Under the pieces are notes generated by a model, which was not told where the DNA came from, did no database searches, and was given only the letters and a program-made list of their open reading frames with translations. From a virus, in the IMG/VR virus record IMGVR_UViG_3300046002_006166, positions 1-40,121 of that record: a stretch of DNA of 40,121 nt. The stretch is one strand, 5' to 3'. This document shows, piece after piece, positions 10,185-18,082 of the stretch; positions within the stretch are counted from its first letter, which is position 1; each line of letters opens with the position of its first letter. Both the position numbers and the translations under genes were made by a program.

Positions 10185-11042
10185 ATGTCAAATTTAGATG
10201 CCATAATGGCGCAGTATGAAAAAAACCAAAAAGGGGACTCCCAAAAATTATCGCAAGAGGACAGAATGAAACGTTATTTTACGTTATTGCTTTCTGACAA
10301 AGAAAACACAGGACAAAGGAGAATTAGGATTTTGCCTACAACTGATGGATCATCTGTATTTAAGGAGACTTGGTTTCATGAATTACAAGTTGGGGGGTAT
10401 TATCAAAAGATTTATGACCCAGCAGGTAATGACAATGAGGCATCCCCATTGAATGATGTTTACCATGCGTTGAAAGCAACCAAACGCAAAGATGATGATG
10501 AATTAGCCAAAGATTATAAGGCTAAACTATTTTATGTTGTTAAGGTTATTGATAGAGACAAGGAAGAAGAAGGGCCAAAGTATTGGAGATTTAAGCACAA
10601 TTATAAGAAGGATGGTATTTTAGACAAGATGATACCAATCTTCAGAAACAAGGGGGATATTTCTGATATTGATAATGGGAGAGATTTGATTATTGAGTTA
10701 GTAAAGTCAAAAAGCCCAAAAGGAAAGGAATATACAAGTGTTTCCACAATTATGTATGATGACCCAACACCTATATCTACAGATGCTAATTTAGCAAAAA
10801 AATGGGTAGACGATGAATCTACTTGGAGAGATGTTTATAGTAGAAAACCAGTAGAATATCTTGAAGCAATTTCAAGAGGGGAATCCCCAAGATGGGATGA
10901 ATCCCAAGGTAAGTATGTTTATTTAAACACATCAAATTCTGAAGCATCCTTTGGTGGGGCAACTGTTGCAAAAAACGCAACAGTTAAAGAAACAAATGTG
11001 GTTGTTGAGGATGACTACAATGATGATGAATTACCATTCTAA
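10185..11042 (+). CDS. 32: Single-stranded DNA-binding protein, T4 gp32-like
   Basis: This 285-residue protein coats single-stranded DNA at the replication fork and during recombination. It has the gp32 layout. The N-terminus is basic. The core holds RRIRILP, KLFYVVKVIDR and YWRFKHNYKKDGILDKM, the OB-fold strands shared by gp32 proteins, plus RDLIIELVKSKSPKGKEYTS. The C-terminal tail is acidic. Two points are odd. I find no cysteine at all, so the His/Cys zinc site of T4 gp32 is absent. The last residues are DDDELPF, which resembles the DDDIPF tip of bacterial SSB rather than the T4 tail. The gene follows a terminator and lacks the TATTTAT box, so it probably uses a different, early promoter. 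The leader ends ATAATATG with no Shine-Dalgarno. Confidence 0.88.
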   Translation: MSNLDAIMAQYEKNQKGDSQKLSQEDRMKRYFTLLLSDKENTGQRRIRILPTTDGSSVFKETWFHELQVGGYYQKIYDPAGNDNEASPLNDVYHALKATKRKDDDELAKDYKAKLFYVVKVIDRDKEEEGPKYWRFKHNYKKDGILDKMIPIFRNKGDISDIDNGRDLIIELVKSKSPKGKEYTSVSTIMYDDPTPISTDANLAKKWVDDESTWRDVYSRKPVEYLEAISRGESPRWDESQGKYVYLNTSNSEASFGGATVAKNATVKETNVVVEDDYNDDELPF

Positions 11043-11057
11043 TTAAACTAAAATAGA

Positions 11058-11100
11058 TTTTTTGCGCAAAGTATTGTTTTATGGTACTTTGTGCAAAAAA
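11058..11100 (+). promoter_or_regulatory. Long hairpin between gp32 and uvsX
   Basis: Two 16-base arms (11058-11073 and 11085-11100) can pair with one G-T wobble around an 11-base loop. The core is GCGCAAAGTA against TACTTTGTGC. The outer pairs are T6 on the left and A6 on the right, the reverse of a normal terminator, and no T-run follows directly. A leader or 3' UTR regulatory structure, or an RNA processing site, fits better. gp32 in T4 is under RNA-structure control, so a similar role is conceivable. Confidence 0.6.
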
Positions 11101-11125
11101 TATCTTTTCTTAAAAAAAATATAAT

Positions 11126-12127
11126 ATGGCTATAAAGAAAAAAGTATCAGTAAGTAATATTGATGCTATTAAGGATAAGTTTTCTACAAAAACAAAGTAT
11201 AAGCCTGAAGATTATTATTCTTGTGGTGATGCTTTTTATAATGCTTGTGGTGTACCTGGTCCTGTTATGGGGGGTATAAGTATGTTTTTGGGACATTCCA
11301 ATACAAGTAAGACAACTGCTATGATATTGGCTGCTGCTGACGCCCAGAAGAAGGGTCATTTACCTATTTTTATTATCACAGAAAAGAAATGGAATTGGGC
11401 ACATGCTGTTGAATTGGGGTTGAATGCTGAAATTAATGAAGATGGTGAGTGGGATGGTGATTTCATTTTTAATGATTCATTTGATTACATTGAGCAGATG
11501 ACAGAATTTATAAATGAAATTTTGGATGCACAAGAGAAAGGAGATTTACCTTATTCTGTTTTATTTTTGATTGATAGTATTGGTTCAATACCTTGTAAGA
11601 TGACCTTTGATGGAAAGGGGGGTAAGATGCACAATGCTGCTGTTCTTGCTGACAAGGTTGGAATGGGTTTACATTCAAGGATTTCAAAATCAAAGAAAGA
11701 AGATTACCCCTACCATAATACCTTGGTTGTTATCAATCAACCTTGGGTTGAATTACCAGATTCTCCATTTGGTCAGCCAACAATTAAAGCAAAAGGTGGT
11801 GAGGCTCTTTGGTTGGCATCTTCTTTAATATTCTTATTTGGTAATCAGAAGAATTCAGGCATTAACCATATAACAGCAACAAAGAACGGCAGAACAGTTT
11901 CTTATGCTATTAGAACAAAGATTTCAATATTGAAAAACCACGTTACTGGTATTGCATATAAAGATGGTAAGATATTAGCCGTACCTCAAGGATATTTGCC
12001 AGATACAAAAGAGGCAATTGAAAAGTATAAAAAAGAATATTCCCAATATTGGAATGGTATTTTGTCTGGTGATGGTGATATTACCTTTTCAGAAAAAGAT
12101 GAAGAAGACGCTATAATTTTTGAATAA
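11126..12127 (+). CDS. uvsX: UvsX/RecA-type recombinase
   Basis: This 333-residue RecA-family ATPase would form filaments on single-stranded DNA and drive strand exchange for recombination-dependent replication. Walker A is GHSNTSKT at residues 56-63. The usual Gly before Lys is Ser61 here, a departure also seen in the T4 UvsX family, where that position is not Gly. Walker B is VLFLID at 145-150. The L2/signature region includes LVVINQPW and KGGEALWLASS, as in RecA. Residue 88 onward carries a family-type KKWNWAHA segment. It sits between gp32 and the flap nuclease, as expected for a recombination-replication cluster. The start ATG follows an A-rich leader, and the stop is followed one base later by the next ATG. 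Confidence 0.9.
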   Translation: MAIKKKVSVSNIDAIKDKFSTKTKYKPEDYYSCGDAFYNACGVPGPVMGGISMFLGHSNTSKTTAMILAAADAQKKGHLPIFIITEKKWNWAHAVELGLNAEINEDGEWDGDFIFNDSFDYIEQMTEFINEILDAQEKGDLPYSVLFLIDSIGSIPCKMTFDGKGGKMHNAAVLADKVGMGLHSRISKSKKEDYPYHNTLVVINQPWVELPDSPFGQPTIKAKGGEALWLASSLIFLFGNQKNSGINHITATKNGRTVSYAIRTKISILKNHVTGIAYKDGKILAVPQGYLPDTKEAIEKYKKEYSQYWNGILSGDGDITFSEKDEEDAIIFE

Positions 12128-12128
12128 G

Positions 12129-13118
12129 ATGAAGAAAACCCTACTAATTGATGGCAACAACCTATTTACAATAGGTTTCCACGGAGTAAGAGAATTCTAT
12201 GCCGATGGTAAGCACATTGGTGGGGTTTTCCATTTTTTAAACACAATTAGGTTATTTCTTGAAAAACATAATCATGATAAGGTTGTTGTATTTTGGGATG
12301 GGAATGAGAACTCATTAATAAGAAAACAAATATATCCAAAATATAAGGAGAATCGCAAGATTTCAATGGATGAACATAAGTATGAATCTTATTTATATCA
12401 GAGGGAACGAGTTAAGGATTATCTTGAAGAAGTTTTTGTTAGACAATGCCAGGTGAATCAGAATGAGGCTGATGATTTGATTGCTTATTATACACAAATA
12501 GCTAAAGGTGAAAAGATGATTATTTTTTCAGCAGATAAAGATTTAACTCAATTGATTGGGGAAAATGTTACAGTGTATTCACCAAGTTCAAAGACATATA
12601 GTAAGAATGGGGATTTGATTCATTTCAAGGATATTGACATACCCCATAATAATGTCTATATTTATAAAGTAATTGTGGGGGATACTTCTGATAATATTGA
12701 TGGGATATCTAATTTTGGGGAAAAGAAATTAAAAACATTCTTTCCTAATTTTGAGAAGAGAGATTACCAGTTGGATGAAATATTAAATGAAGCAAAAGTT
12801 TTGCTTGAAGAAAAAAAGAATAAATCTCTGGATAATTTGGTGTTAGGTATTAGCAAATCTGGTTTTGCTGGAGAAGAGTTTTTTGATAAAATTGGTAGAA
12901 TAATTGATTTAAAAAATCCATTAATAACTGATAACGGAAAGGAAATGGTTAATGAGATTTGCAACGATAAACTTGACCCAACAGATAGGAGTTATAAGAA
13001 TTTAATGAAATTAATGAATGAGGATGGGTTCTTTAAGTTCCTTCCAAAGAGGGATGATGCGTGGGTTGATTTTGTTAGACCATTTATGAAATTGAGTAGA
13101 AAAGAAAGAAAAAATTAA
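12129..13118 (+). CDS. rnh: 5'-3' exonuclease / flap nuclease, T4 RNase H-like
   Basis: This protein would remove RNA primers and 5' flaps during lagging-strand synthesis. The PIN/FEN motifs appear in order: LLIDGNN near the N-terminus, YPKYKENRK, then NEADDLIAYY and FSADKDLTQL with acidic metal ligands. GDTSDNIDGISNFGEKK, the helix-hairpin-helix region, comes last. Its length of 329 residues is close to T4 RNase H (305). The frame also has a TTG at 12120, inside uvsX. I chose the ATG at 12129 because it begins one base after the uvsX stop and directly precedes the conserved KKTLLIDG. Confidence 0.88.
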   Translation: MKKTLLIDGNNLFTIGFHGVREFYADGKHIGGVFHFLNTIRLFLEKHNHDKVVVFWDGNENSLIRKQIYPKYKENRKISMDEHKYESYLYQRERVKDYLEEVFVRQCQVNQNEADDLIAYYTQIAKGEKMIIFSADKDLTQLIGENVTVYSPSSKTYSKNGDLIHFKDIDIPHNNVYIYKVIVGDTSDNIDGISNFGEKKLKTFFPNFEKRDYQLDEILNEAKVLLEEKKNKSLDNLVLGISKSGFAGEEFFDKIGRIIDLKNPLITDNGKEMVNEICNDKLDPTDRSYKNLMKLMNEDGFFKFLPKRDDAWVDFVRPFMKLSRKERKN

Positions 13119-13135
13119 TAATTAAACAACATTTT

Positions 13136-13594
13136 ATGAAACAGAATGAAACAACAAAGGTGGAATTTTTATTGACATTGAACAACAACATTATTGTTCA
13201 GAGGTTTTTAAACATTAAAAATATTAATCCAGATGCAAAAGATTCGGTAGAATTGTATGATTTTGTTAAGTATTTTTCAGAAGATTTGGAGAAGTATTTA
13301 AAGATGAAATCAATTGGCTATTTGGTGGACAACAAAGATAATATTTTGTATGACCCCACAATAATGGAGACGTCATCAACAGATGAGGCTGAATTTTTTA
13401 ATATTTATGTTAAAATTTCTGACCAAGTTATTTCTCACAGGATAATTGATGGCAAGCTTTATCCACCAAAGGTAAGATACACAGTTGATATTCGTAATTT
13501 TATTAAGGAAACATTAAAAGAATTAACAAACATTTTAATTAGTGAAAATTTAACACACGAGTATTTAGAAAAGAATTTATTGTCTAACTATTAA
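13136..13594 (+). CDS. Unknown protein in replication cluster (152 aa)
   Basis: I do not recognise this protein. It is a mixed alpha/beta, soluble protein with no cysteine, no membrane segment and no nucleotide-binding motif. It opens with a beta segment (KVEFLLTLNNNIIVQRF), followed by an acidic helical middle (LYDFVKYFSEDLEKYLKM). A basic segment, LYPPKVRYTVDIRNFIKETL, comes near the C-terminus. It is set between the flap nuclease and the DnaB-like helicase with gaps of 17 and 10 bases, so it is probably co-expressed with them. A helicase loader or accessory factor would fit the place, but nothing in the sequence proves it. Confidence 0.7.
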   Translation: MKQNETTKVEFLLTLNNNIIVQRFLNIKNINPDAKDSVELYDFVKYFSEDLEKYLKMKSIGYLVDNKDNILYDPTIMETSSTDEAEFFNIYVKISDQVISHRIIDGKLYPPKVRYTVDIRNFIKETLKELTNILISENLTHEYLEKNLLSNY

Positions 13595-13604
13595 TAATTT
13601 TTTT

Positions 13605-14978
13605 ATGTCAAAGAATTTTGATTATTTGGGGCAGACGTTCCAACTACAATTAATCAATCAGATTATATTAGATAAGGAATTTGCTAGGGCAATATTGGAC
13701 TTTATTAAGATATCTTATTTTGAGAATAAGTATTTCAAATTAATCATTCAAATGATTAAGGAGTATCATAAGAAATATGATGCTGCCCCCAACTTTCAAA
13801 CATTGGAAGTTGTTGCAAAGTCTGAAATATCACAAGAATTGGCTTTAAAAATTGTTATTGATACCATAAGTAAGATTAGTTCAGCACCACTTGATGGTGT
13901 TGAACTTGTCCAAGAAAAGGCACTTAAATTCTGCAAACAAGAAGAGGTTAAGATTGTCTTGGAAAGAGCACAAAAAGTTATCAATGAGGGTGATTTTGAA
14001 TCTTATGACCAACTTGAAGAATTATTAAGATATGCACTTCAGGTTGGGGTTAAAGAAACAAATGGTTTTGAAGTTTTCAATGATTTGATTGGTGTATTAG
14101 ATGAGGATTATAGACACCCCATACCAATGGGCGTGAAGGGTATAGACGTTCTCTTAAAGGGGGGTTTAGCCAAGGGTGAGGTTGGTATTATATTTGCAGG
14201 TCCAGGTATTGGCAAATCAACTCTATTGACCTTGGTTGCAAACACAGCTTTCAATAATAACTATAATGTTTTGCATATATTCTTTGAGGATAATCCCAAG
14301 ATTATACAAAGAAAGCATTTGACTCTTTGGACTAAAATATCCCCAGATGAACTGCCTAATAACAAAGAAATAGTATTAGAAACTGTTAATAATATAAAAG
14401 AAACCCACACAAATAAATTAATATTAAAGAAATTGCCATCTGATACTTTAACAATGAATCAGATTAAGAATCAAATTAGAAAGGTTATTGCTGATGGTAT
14501 TAAACTTGATTTGGTTGTTTTGGATTATATTGATTGTGTTGTACCTGATAGACAAGGTAATGATGAGTGGAAAAATGAGGGATCTGTTATACGTCATTTT
14601 GAGGCAATGTGCCATGAGTTAAATATTGCTGGATGGCTTGGTACACAAGGAAATCGGTCTTCAATTTCTGCAAATGTGGTAACAAACGACCAGATGGGGG
14701 GTTCAATTAAGAAAGCCCAGGTTGGACACGTTATTATTAGTATTGCAAAAAGTCTTCAGCAAAAGGAGATGAATTTGGCCACAGTTGCCATTACCAAATC
14801 AAGGATTGGAAAAGATGGTATAGTATTTGAGAATTGCAAGTTTGATAATGAAATGCTTGAAATTGATACAGATACAACCGCAACATTCCTTGGATTTGAA
14901 GAACAACAAGTTGAACGTAAGAAAGAAAGGATTAAGGAGTTATTGGTTAAGAAAAATAGCAATGATAATTTTTTATAA
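13605..14978 (+). CDS. 41: Replicative DNA helicase, DnaB/T4 gp41 family
   Basis: This 457-residue hexameric helicase would unwind DNA ahead of the fork. The N-terminal helical domain (residues 1-160) is DnaB-like, with FNxxTLEVVAK-type helices. The RecA-like core follows. Walker A is GPGIGKST at 199-206 and Walker B is LVVLD at 303-307, in LDLVVLDYIDCV. NIAGWLGTQGNRSS then resembles the DnaB H3 glutamine motif, and DQMGGSIKKAQVGHVIISI resembles the H4 region. ITKSRIGKDG matches the typical arginine-finger loop (KxRxG). Its length is close to T4 gp41 (475). No primase gene is in view, so the partner gp61 must lie elsewhere. It is the last early-type gene before nrdB, and a 78-base gap follows. 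Confidence 0.9.
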   Translation: MSKNFDYLGQTFQLQLINQIILDKEFARAILDFIKISYFENKYFKLIIQMIKEYHKKYDAAPNFQTLEVVAKSEISQELALKIVIDTISKISSAPLDGVELVQEKALKFCKQEEVKIVLERAQKVINEGDFESYDQLEELLRYALQVGVKETNGFEVFNDLIGVLDEDYRHPIPMGVKGIDVLLKGGLAKGEVGIIFAGPGIGKSTLLTLVANTAFNNNYNVLHIFFEDNPKIIQRKHLTLWTKISPDELPNNKEIVLETVNNIKETHTNKLILKKLPSDTLTMNQIKNQIRKVIADGIKLDLVVLDYIDCVVPDRQGNDEWKNEGSVIRHFEAMCHELNIAGWLGTQGNRSSISANVVTNDQMGGSIKKAQVGHVIISIAKSLQQKEMNLATVAITKSRIGKDGIVFENCKFDNEMLEIDTDTTATFLGFEEQQVERKKERIKELLVKKNSNDNFL

Positions 14979-15026
14979 AAATTTGATTTTATAATTAAAA
15001 TTGAATACTTTTATTTTCTGGTTTTA

Positions 15027-15033
15027 TATTTAT
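15027..15033 (+). promoter_or_regulatory. TATTTAT box upstream of nrdB
   Basis: The box lies 30 bases before the nrdB ATG in the 78-base gap after the helicase. The extended form TATATTTA is one base from the Bacteroidota -7 box TAnnTTTG. It suggests that nrdBA is a separate unit from the helicase. Confidence 0.4.
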
Positions 15034-15056
15034 CTTAACCAAATAAAAAAAGGAAT

Positions 15057-16034
15057 ATGAAGAACATTTTTGAAAAGAGGGTAAATATTTTGCCTTATGA
15101 ATATCCATCTTTATTAGCATATAAGGATGCTATAAGACATGCTTACTGGTTGCACAGTGAATTTAATTTCACAACTGATATTGATGACTATAAAACAAAA
15201 ATATCAAATGAGGAGAGGGAAGTTATTAAAAGGTCAATGTTGGCTATTGCACAAATTGAGGTGAATGTCAAAACATTCTGGGCTGACTTATACAAGAGAA
15301 TGCCAATAACTGAAATTGGTGATGTTGGTATGACGTTCTCCGAAAGCGAAGTTCGACACAAGGATGCTTATGCACAATTATTACGAATTCTTGGATTAGA
15401 AGATGAGTTTAAATCAGTTATTGAAATCCCTGCCATAAAGAATAGAATTAGTTATCTATCAAAATATTTGGATGGTACAAGGAGTAAGGAGAATAAAATG
15501 TACACAAAGTCTATATTGTTGTTCTCATTATTTATTGAACATGTGAGTTTATTTAGCCAGTTTTTAATTATGATGTCCTTTAACAAGGAGAAAAATCTAT
15601 TCAAGGGTATTTCAAATGTGGTTGAGGCAACCTCAAAGGAGGAAGAAATTCATGGTAATTTTGGTTCAGAACTTATCAATATTATCAAGGAAGAAAACCC
15701 AGAATGGTTTGATGCTGAATTTGAGGAATTGATTGTTTCTGCTTGTCATAAAGCATATGCTGCTGAATGTGGAATACTAGATTGGATATTTGAAAATGGT
15801 GAATTAAGTTTCTTATCAAAAGATACAATTAAACATTTCATTCAGAATAGATTTAACAACTCATTAAGTAGAATTGGAATGAAGCCAGTATTTGAGGTTG
15901 ATTTTACAGAGATTGAGAAGACGTTATGGTTTGATGTGGAGATTTTATCAACAAAGGAGGGGGATTTCTTCTATAAGAAATCGGTGGATTATAATAAAAA
16001 AAGCAAGAGCATAACAGAAGATGATTTATTTTAA
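15057..16034 (+). CDS. nrdB: Class I ribonucleotide reductase small subunit
   Basis: This radical-carrying subunit is needed for making deoxyribonucleotides. The metal site can be read: Glu68 (IAQIEVNVKTFW), Glu98 and His101 with Tyr105 in SESEVRHKDAYAQLL (E-x2-H-x3-Y), Glu161 (FIEHVSLF), and Glu196 with His199 in TSKEEEIHG. The first ligand is Glu rather than the Asp of the E. coli enzyme, a feature I associate with Bacteroidota-type (manganese, subclass Id) proteins. The Id call is an inference. The protein is 325 residues long, has no N-terminal ATP-cone and ends in TEDDLF, where the tail would dock on NrdA. nrdA starts 12 bases downstream. Confidence 0.92.
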   Translation: MKNIFEKRVNILPYEYPSLLAYKDAIRHAYWLHSEFNFTTDIDDYKTKISNEEREVIKRSMLAIAQIEVNVKTFWADLYKRMPITEIGDVGMTFSESEVRHKDAYAQLLRILGLEDEFKSVIEIPAIKNRISYLSKYLDGTRSKENKMYTKSILLFSLFIEHVSLFSQFLIMMSFNKEKNLFKGISNVVEATSKEEEIHGNFGSELINIIKEENPEWFDAEFEELIVSACHKAYAAECGILDWIFENGELSFLSKDTIKHFIQNRFNNSLSRIGMKPVFEVDFTEIEKTLWFDVEILSTKEGDFFYKKSVDYNKKSKSITEDDLF

Positions 16035-16046
16035 AAAACAAATATA

Positions 16047-17672
16047 ATGAATAAAGAAAAATATTATTGGTTAAATGATGAGAGTAGGCTTTTCTTATCA
16101 AGGGGGTATATTAGTGAAACCCCCGAGCAAAGGATTAAAGATATTGCTAATAAAGCAGAGGGGTATTTAAAAATTGATGGGTTTGCTGTTAAATTTGAGG
16201 AATATATGGCAAGGGGTTTTTATAGCCTTTCTACACCAGTATGGATTAATTTTGGTAAAGAAAAGGGGTTGCCTATATCCTGTTATGGATCCAATATTGA
16301 TGACACATTAGATAGCATTTTAAATGCTGGAAGAGAGATTGGTATGATGTCAAAATATGGTGGTGGAACTAGTGCTTATTTAGGTAATATTAGAGCAAGG
16401 GGAACTAAAATATCAACAGGTGGTACAGCAGATGGACCAGTTCATTATGCAAGGGTGTATGACACAGTAGTTGATGTATGCAAACAATCAGAGGCAAGAA
16501 GGGGTGCATGTGCAGTTTGGTTGCCAGTTGAACATGAGGATATTATGGAGTTTCTTGATATTGGATCAGAGGGCAATCCAATCCAGAATTTACAATATGG
16601 TGTTACTGTTACAGATAATTGGATTAATGATATGAAGGGGGGAGACCCAAGCAAGAGAAAGATATGGGCAAAAATTATTCAAAGACGTAATGAGTTTGGT
16701 TTTCCATATATTATGTTTAAGGATAACTCAAACAATAATTCCCCCTACAAAGAGTTGGGTATGGAGATAACTGCAAGTAACTTGTGTTCCGAAATTCAAT
16801 TGCCGACAGATTCATTAAACTCATTTGTTTGTTGTTTAGGTTCATTGAATTTACTTCATTGGGATGAGATAGTTGAGACTGATGCAATTGAGGTTTACAC
16901 AATGTTCTTAAATGCAGTTATGGATGAATTTATATTGAAGTCAGGTAAAATGGCTGGTATGAAAAGGGCTAATAGATTTGCATCACAGCATAGAGCAATT
17001 GGTTTGGGTGTTTTAGGATATCATTCATTATTTCAATCCAAGTTAATACCATTTGAATCTTTGATGGCAAAACAATTAAATCATCAAATATTTAAAATAA
17101 TTAAAGAGAAATCAGAATTGGCTTCAAAATATTTATATGAAGAGAAGGGATATAAATGTTTAAGAGAGGGTTATGCCAACACAACATTAATTGCTATTGC
17201 CCCAACCAAGTCAAGTTCATTTATTTTAGGGCAAGTAAGTATGGGTATTGAGCCAATCAAATCAAATTATTTTATTAAAGATTTGGCTAAATCAAAAACA
17301 ATTTATAAGAATCCATTTTTGGATATTGAATTGGATAAGTATGGTTTAAATACGCCAGAAACCTGGGAGAGTATTTTGAAGAAAGATGGATCAGTTCAGC
17401 ATTTGGATTTTCCCACAAAAGAGGTGTTTAAATCATTTATTGAAATATCACCAAAAGAATTGATATTACAAGCAGCACAGAGGCAAAAATTTATTGACCA
17501 ATCACAGTCATTAAATTTGATGATACATCCATCAGTTCCAGCAAAGGATATAAATCAATTATATCTATATGCTCATGAAGAGGGGGTTAAGACGCTTTAC
17601 TATCAGTTTAGCCAAAGTTCAGCACAATCATTTGCAAGAAATATTAATGAGTGTGTGAGTTGTGAATCGTAG
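16047..17672 (+). CDS. nrdA: Class I ribonucleotide reductase large subunit, without ATP-cone
   Basis: This 541-residue catalytic subunit reduces ribonucleotides. Visible landmarks are Cys79 (ISCYG), the triad Asn245/Cys247/Glu249 (ASNLCSEI), the partner Cys262/263 (VCCLGSLNL) and the radical-relay tyrosines Tyr518-Tyr519 (TLYYQF). A C-terminal Cys536-x2-Cys539 pair (CVSC) accepts electrons from thioredoxin-type reductants. Many enzymes have a wider spacing there. The protein is about 220 residues shorter than E. coli NrdA and starts directly at the catalytic region, so the N-terminal ATP-cone, which lets dATP switch the enzyme off, is missing. That fits a phage enzyme that keeps working when dATP is high. 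It is coupled with nrdB (12-base gap) and ends before a terminator. Confidence 0.93.
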   Translation: MNKEKYYWLNDESRLFLSRGYISETPEQRIKDIANKAEGYLKIDGFAVKFEEYMARGFYSLSTPVWINFGKEKGLPISCYGSNIDDTLDSILNAGREIGMMSKYGGGTSAYLGNIRARGTKISTGGTADGPVHYARVYDTVVDVCKQSEARRGACAVWLPVEHEDIMEFLDIGSEGNPIQNLQYGVTVTDNWINDMKGGDPSKRKIWAKIIQRRNEFGFPYIMFKDNSNNNSPYKELGMEITASNLCSEIQLPTDSLNSFVCCLGSLNLLHWDEIVETDAIEVYTMFLNAVMDEFILKSGKMAGMKRANRFASQHRAIGLGVLGYHSLFQSKLIPFESLMAKQLNHQIFKIIKEKSELASKYLYEEKGYKCLREGYANTTLIAIAPTKSSSFILGQVSMGIEPIKSNYFIKDLAKSKTIYKNPFLDIELDKYGLNTPETWESILKKDGSVQHLDFPTKEVFKSFIEISPKELILQAAQRQKFIDQSQSLNLMIHPSVPAKDINQLYLYAHEEGVKTLYYQFSQSSAQSFARNINECVSCES

Positions 17673-17694
17673 ATTTGATACAATTTGTTAAATA

Positions 17695-17733
17695 AAAAAC
17701 CCCCAGCCTATTAGTTTAGATTTGGGGGTTTTT
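17695..17733. terminator. Bidirectional terminator between nrdA and minus-strand gene
   Basis: AAAAAC CCCC A pairs with T GGGGG TTTTT around a 17-base loop (17706-17722). A and T runs flank both sides, so it can stop nrdA transcription on plus and that of the converging minus-strand gene, whose stop codon begins 22 bases away. Confidence 0.85.
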
Positions 17734-17754
17734 AATATTAGTATTGATTTAAAC

Positions 17755-18015
17755 TTATTTGCCACTCAATGTATCATAAAAATCTTCAAGTTTTGATAAA
17801 TCAGATTTACTAAATGCAAAATTAGTATTCTCAAATTTATCTTTCATTGTTGAAAGTTTATCCATAATTTTGTTAATCATAGATATTGCTTTTTTACCAG
17901 TTGTTGCTTTACTTTCTTTATGGTAGTCCATAAAAAGGCCTTCACTTCCTTTATCTTCAACAATTCTTTTAACTAGTTTATTTAAACCAGCTTCTGTTAA
18001 TCTTATTGTTCTCAT
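17755..18015 (-). CDS. Small RLTE-type protein of unknown function (86 aa)
   Basis: This is the only minus-strand gene in the window, converging on nrdA and diverging from gp25. An upstream in-frame TTG at 18039 would add eight residues. I prefer the ATG at 18015 because it gives MRTIRLTEAGLNKLVKRIVE, a basic amphipathic helix ending in I-V-E. Such a short N-terminal RLTE helix looks like a leader or targeting peptide, and its L-T-E and I-V-E sites match the (I/L)-x-E rule of T4-type prohead proteases. The remainder is Lys-rich and helical (INKIMDKLSTMKDKF). A TATTTAT box lies 19 bases upstream on its own strand. A packaged internal protein is a guess. Confidence 0.7.
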   Translation of the reverse strand: MRTIRLTEAGLNKLVKRIVEDKGSEGLFMDYHKESKATTGKKAISMINKIMDKLSTMKDKFENTNFAFSKSDLSKLEDFYDTLSGK

Positions 18016-18027
18016 AATTTTTTTTAT

Positions 18028-18034
18028 ATAAATA
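18028..18034 (-). promoter_or_regulatory. TATTTAT box upstream of minus-strand gene
   Basis: Read on the minus strand, TATTTATA begins 19 bases before the ATG at 18015. The extended match is TATATTTA. The same motif occurs in the opposite direction 42 bases further on for gp25, so the 83-base divergent gap has one box facing each gene. Confidence 0.42.
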
Positions 18035-18075
18035 TACAATAAATTAAAATAGTTTACAAATTTGTGAAAAAGATA

Positions 18076-18082
18076 TATTTAT
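18076..18082 (+). promoter_or_regulatory. TATTTAT box upstream of gp25
   Basis: TATTTATA begins 23 bases before the gp25 ATG at 18099, with the extended form TATATTTA. It faces the mirror-image copy serving the minus-strand gene. Confidence 0.42.

Noticed and set aside
11058-11100. Rho-independent terminator after gp32
   Set aside because: The stem is long, but A6 is on the right arm and no T-run follows on the plus strand, so it does not have terminator shape in either direction.
12120-12128. TTG start for the flap nuclease (also TTG starts at 20474, 27217, 34196 and, on the minus strand, 18039)
   Set aside because: In each case an ATG lies 1-9 codons downstream in frame and overlaps or abuts the neighbouring stop or follows the A-rich leader, which suits the other genes better.
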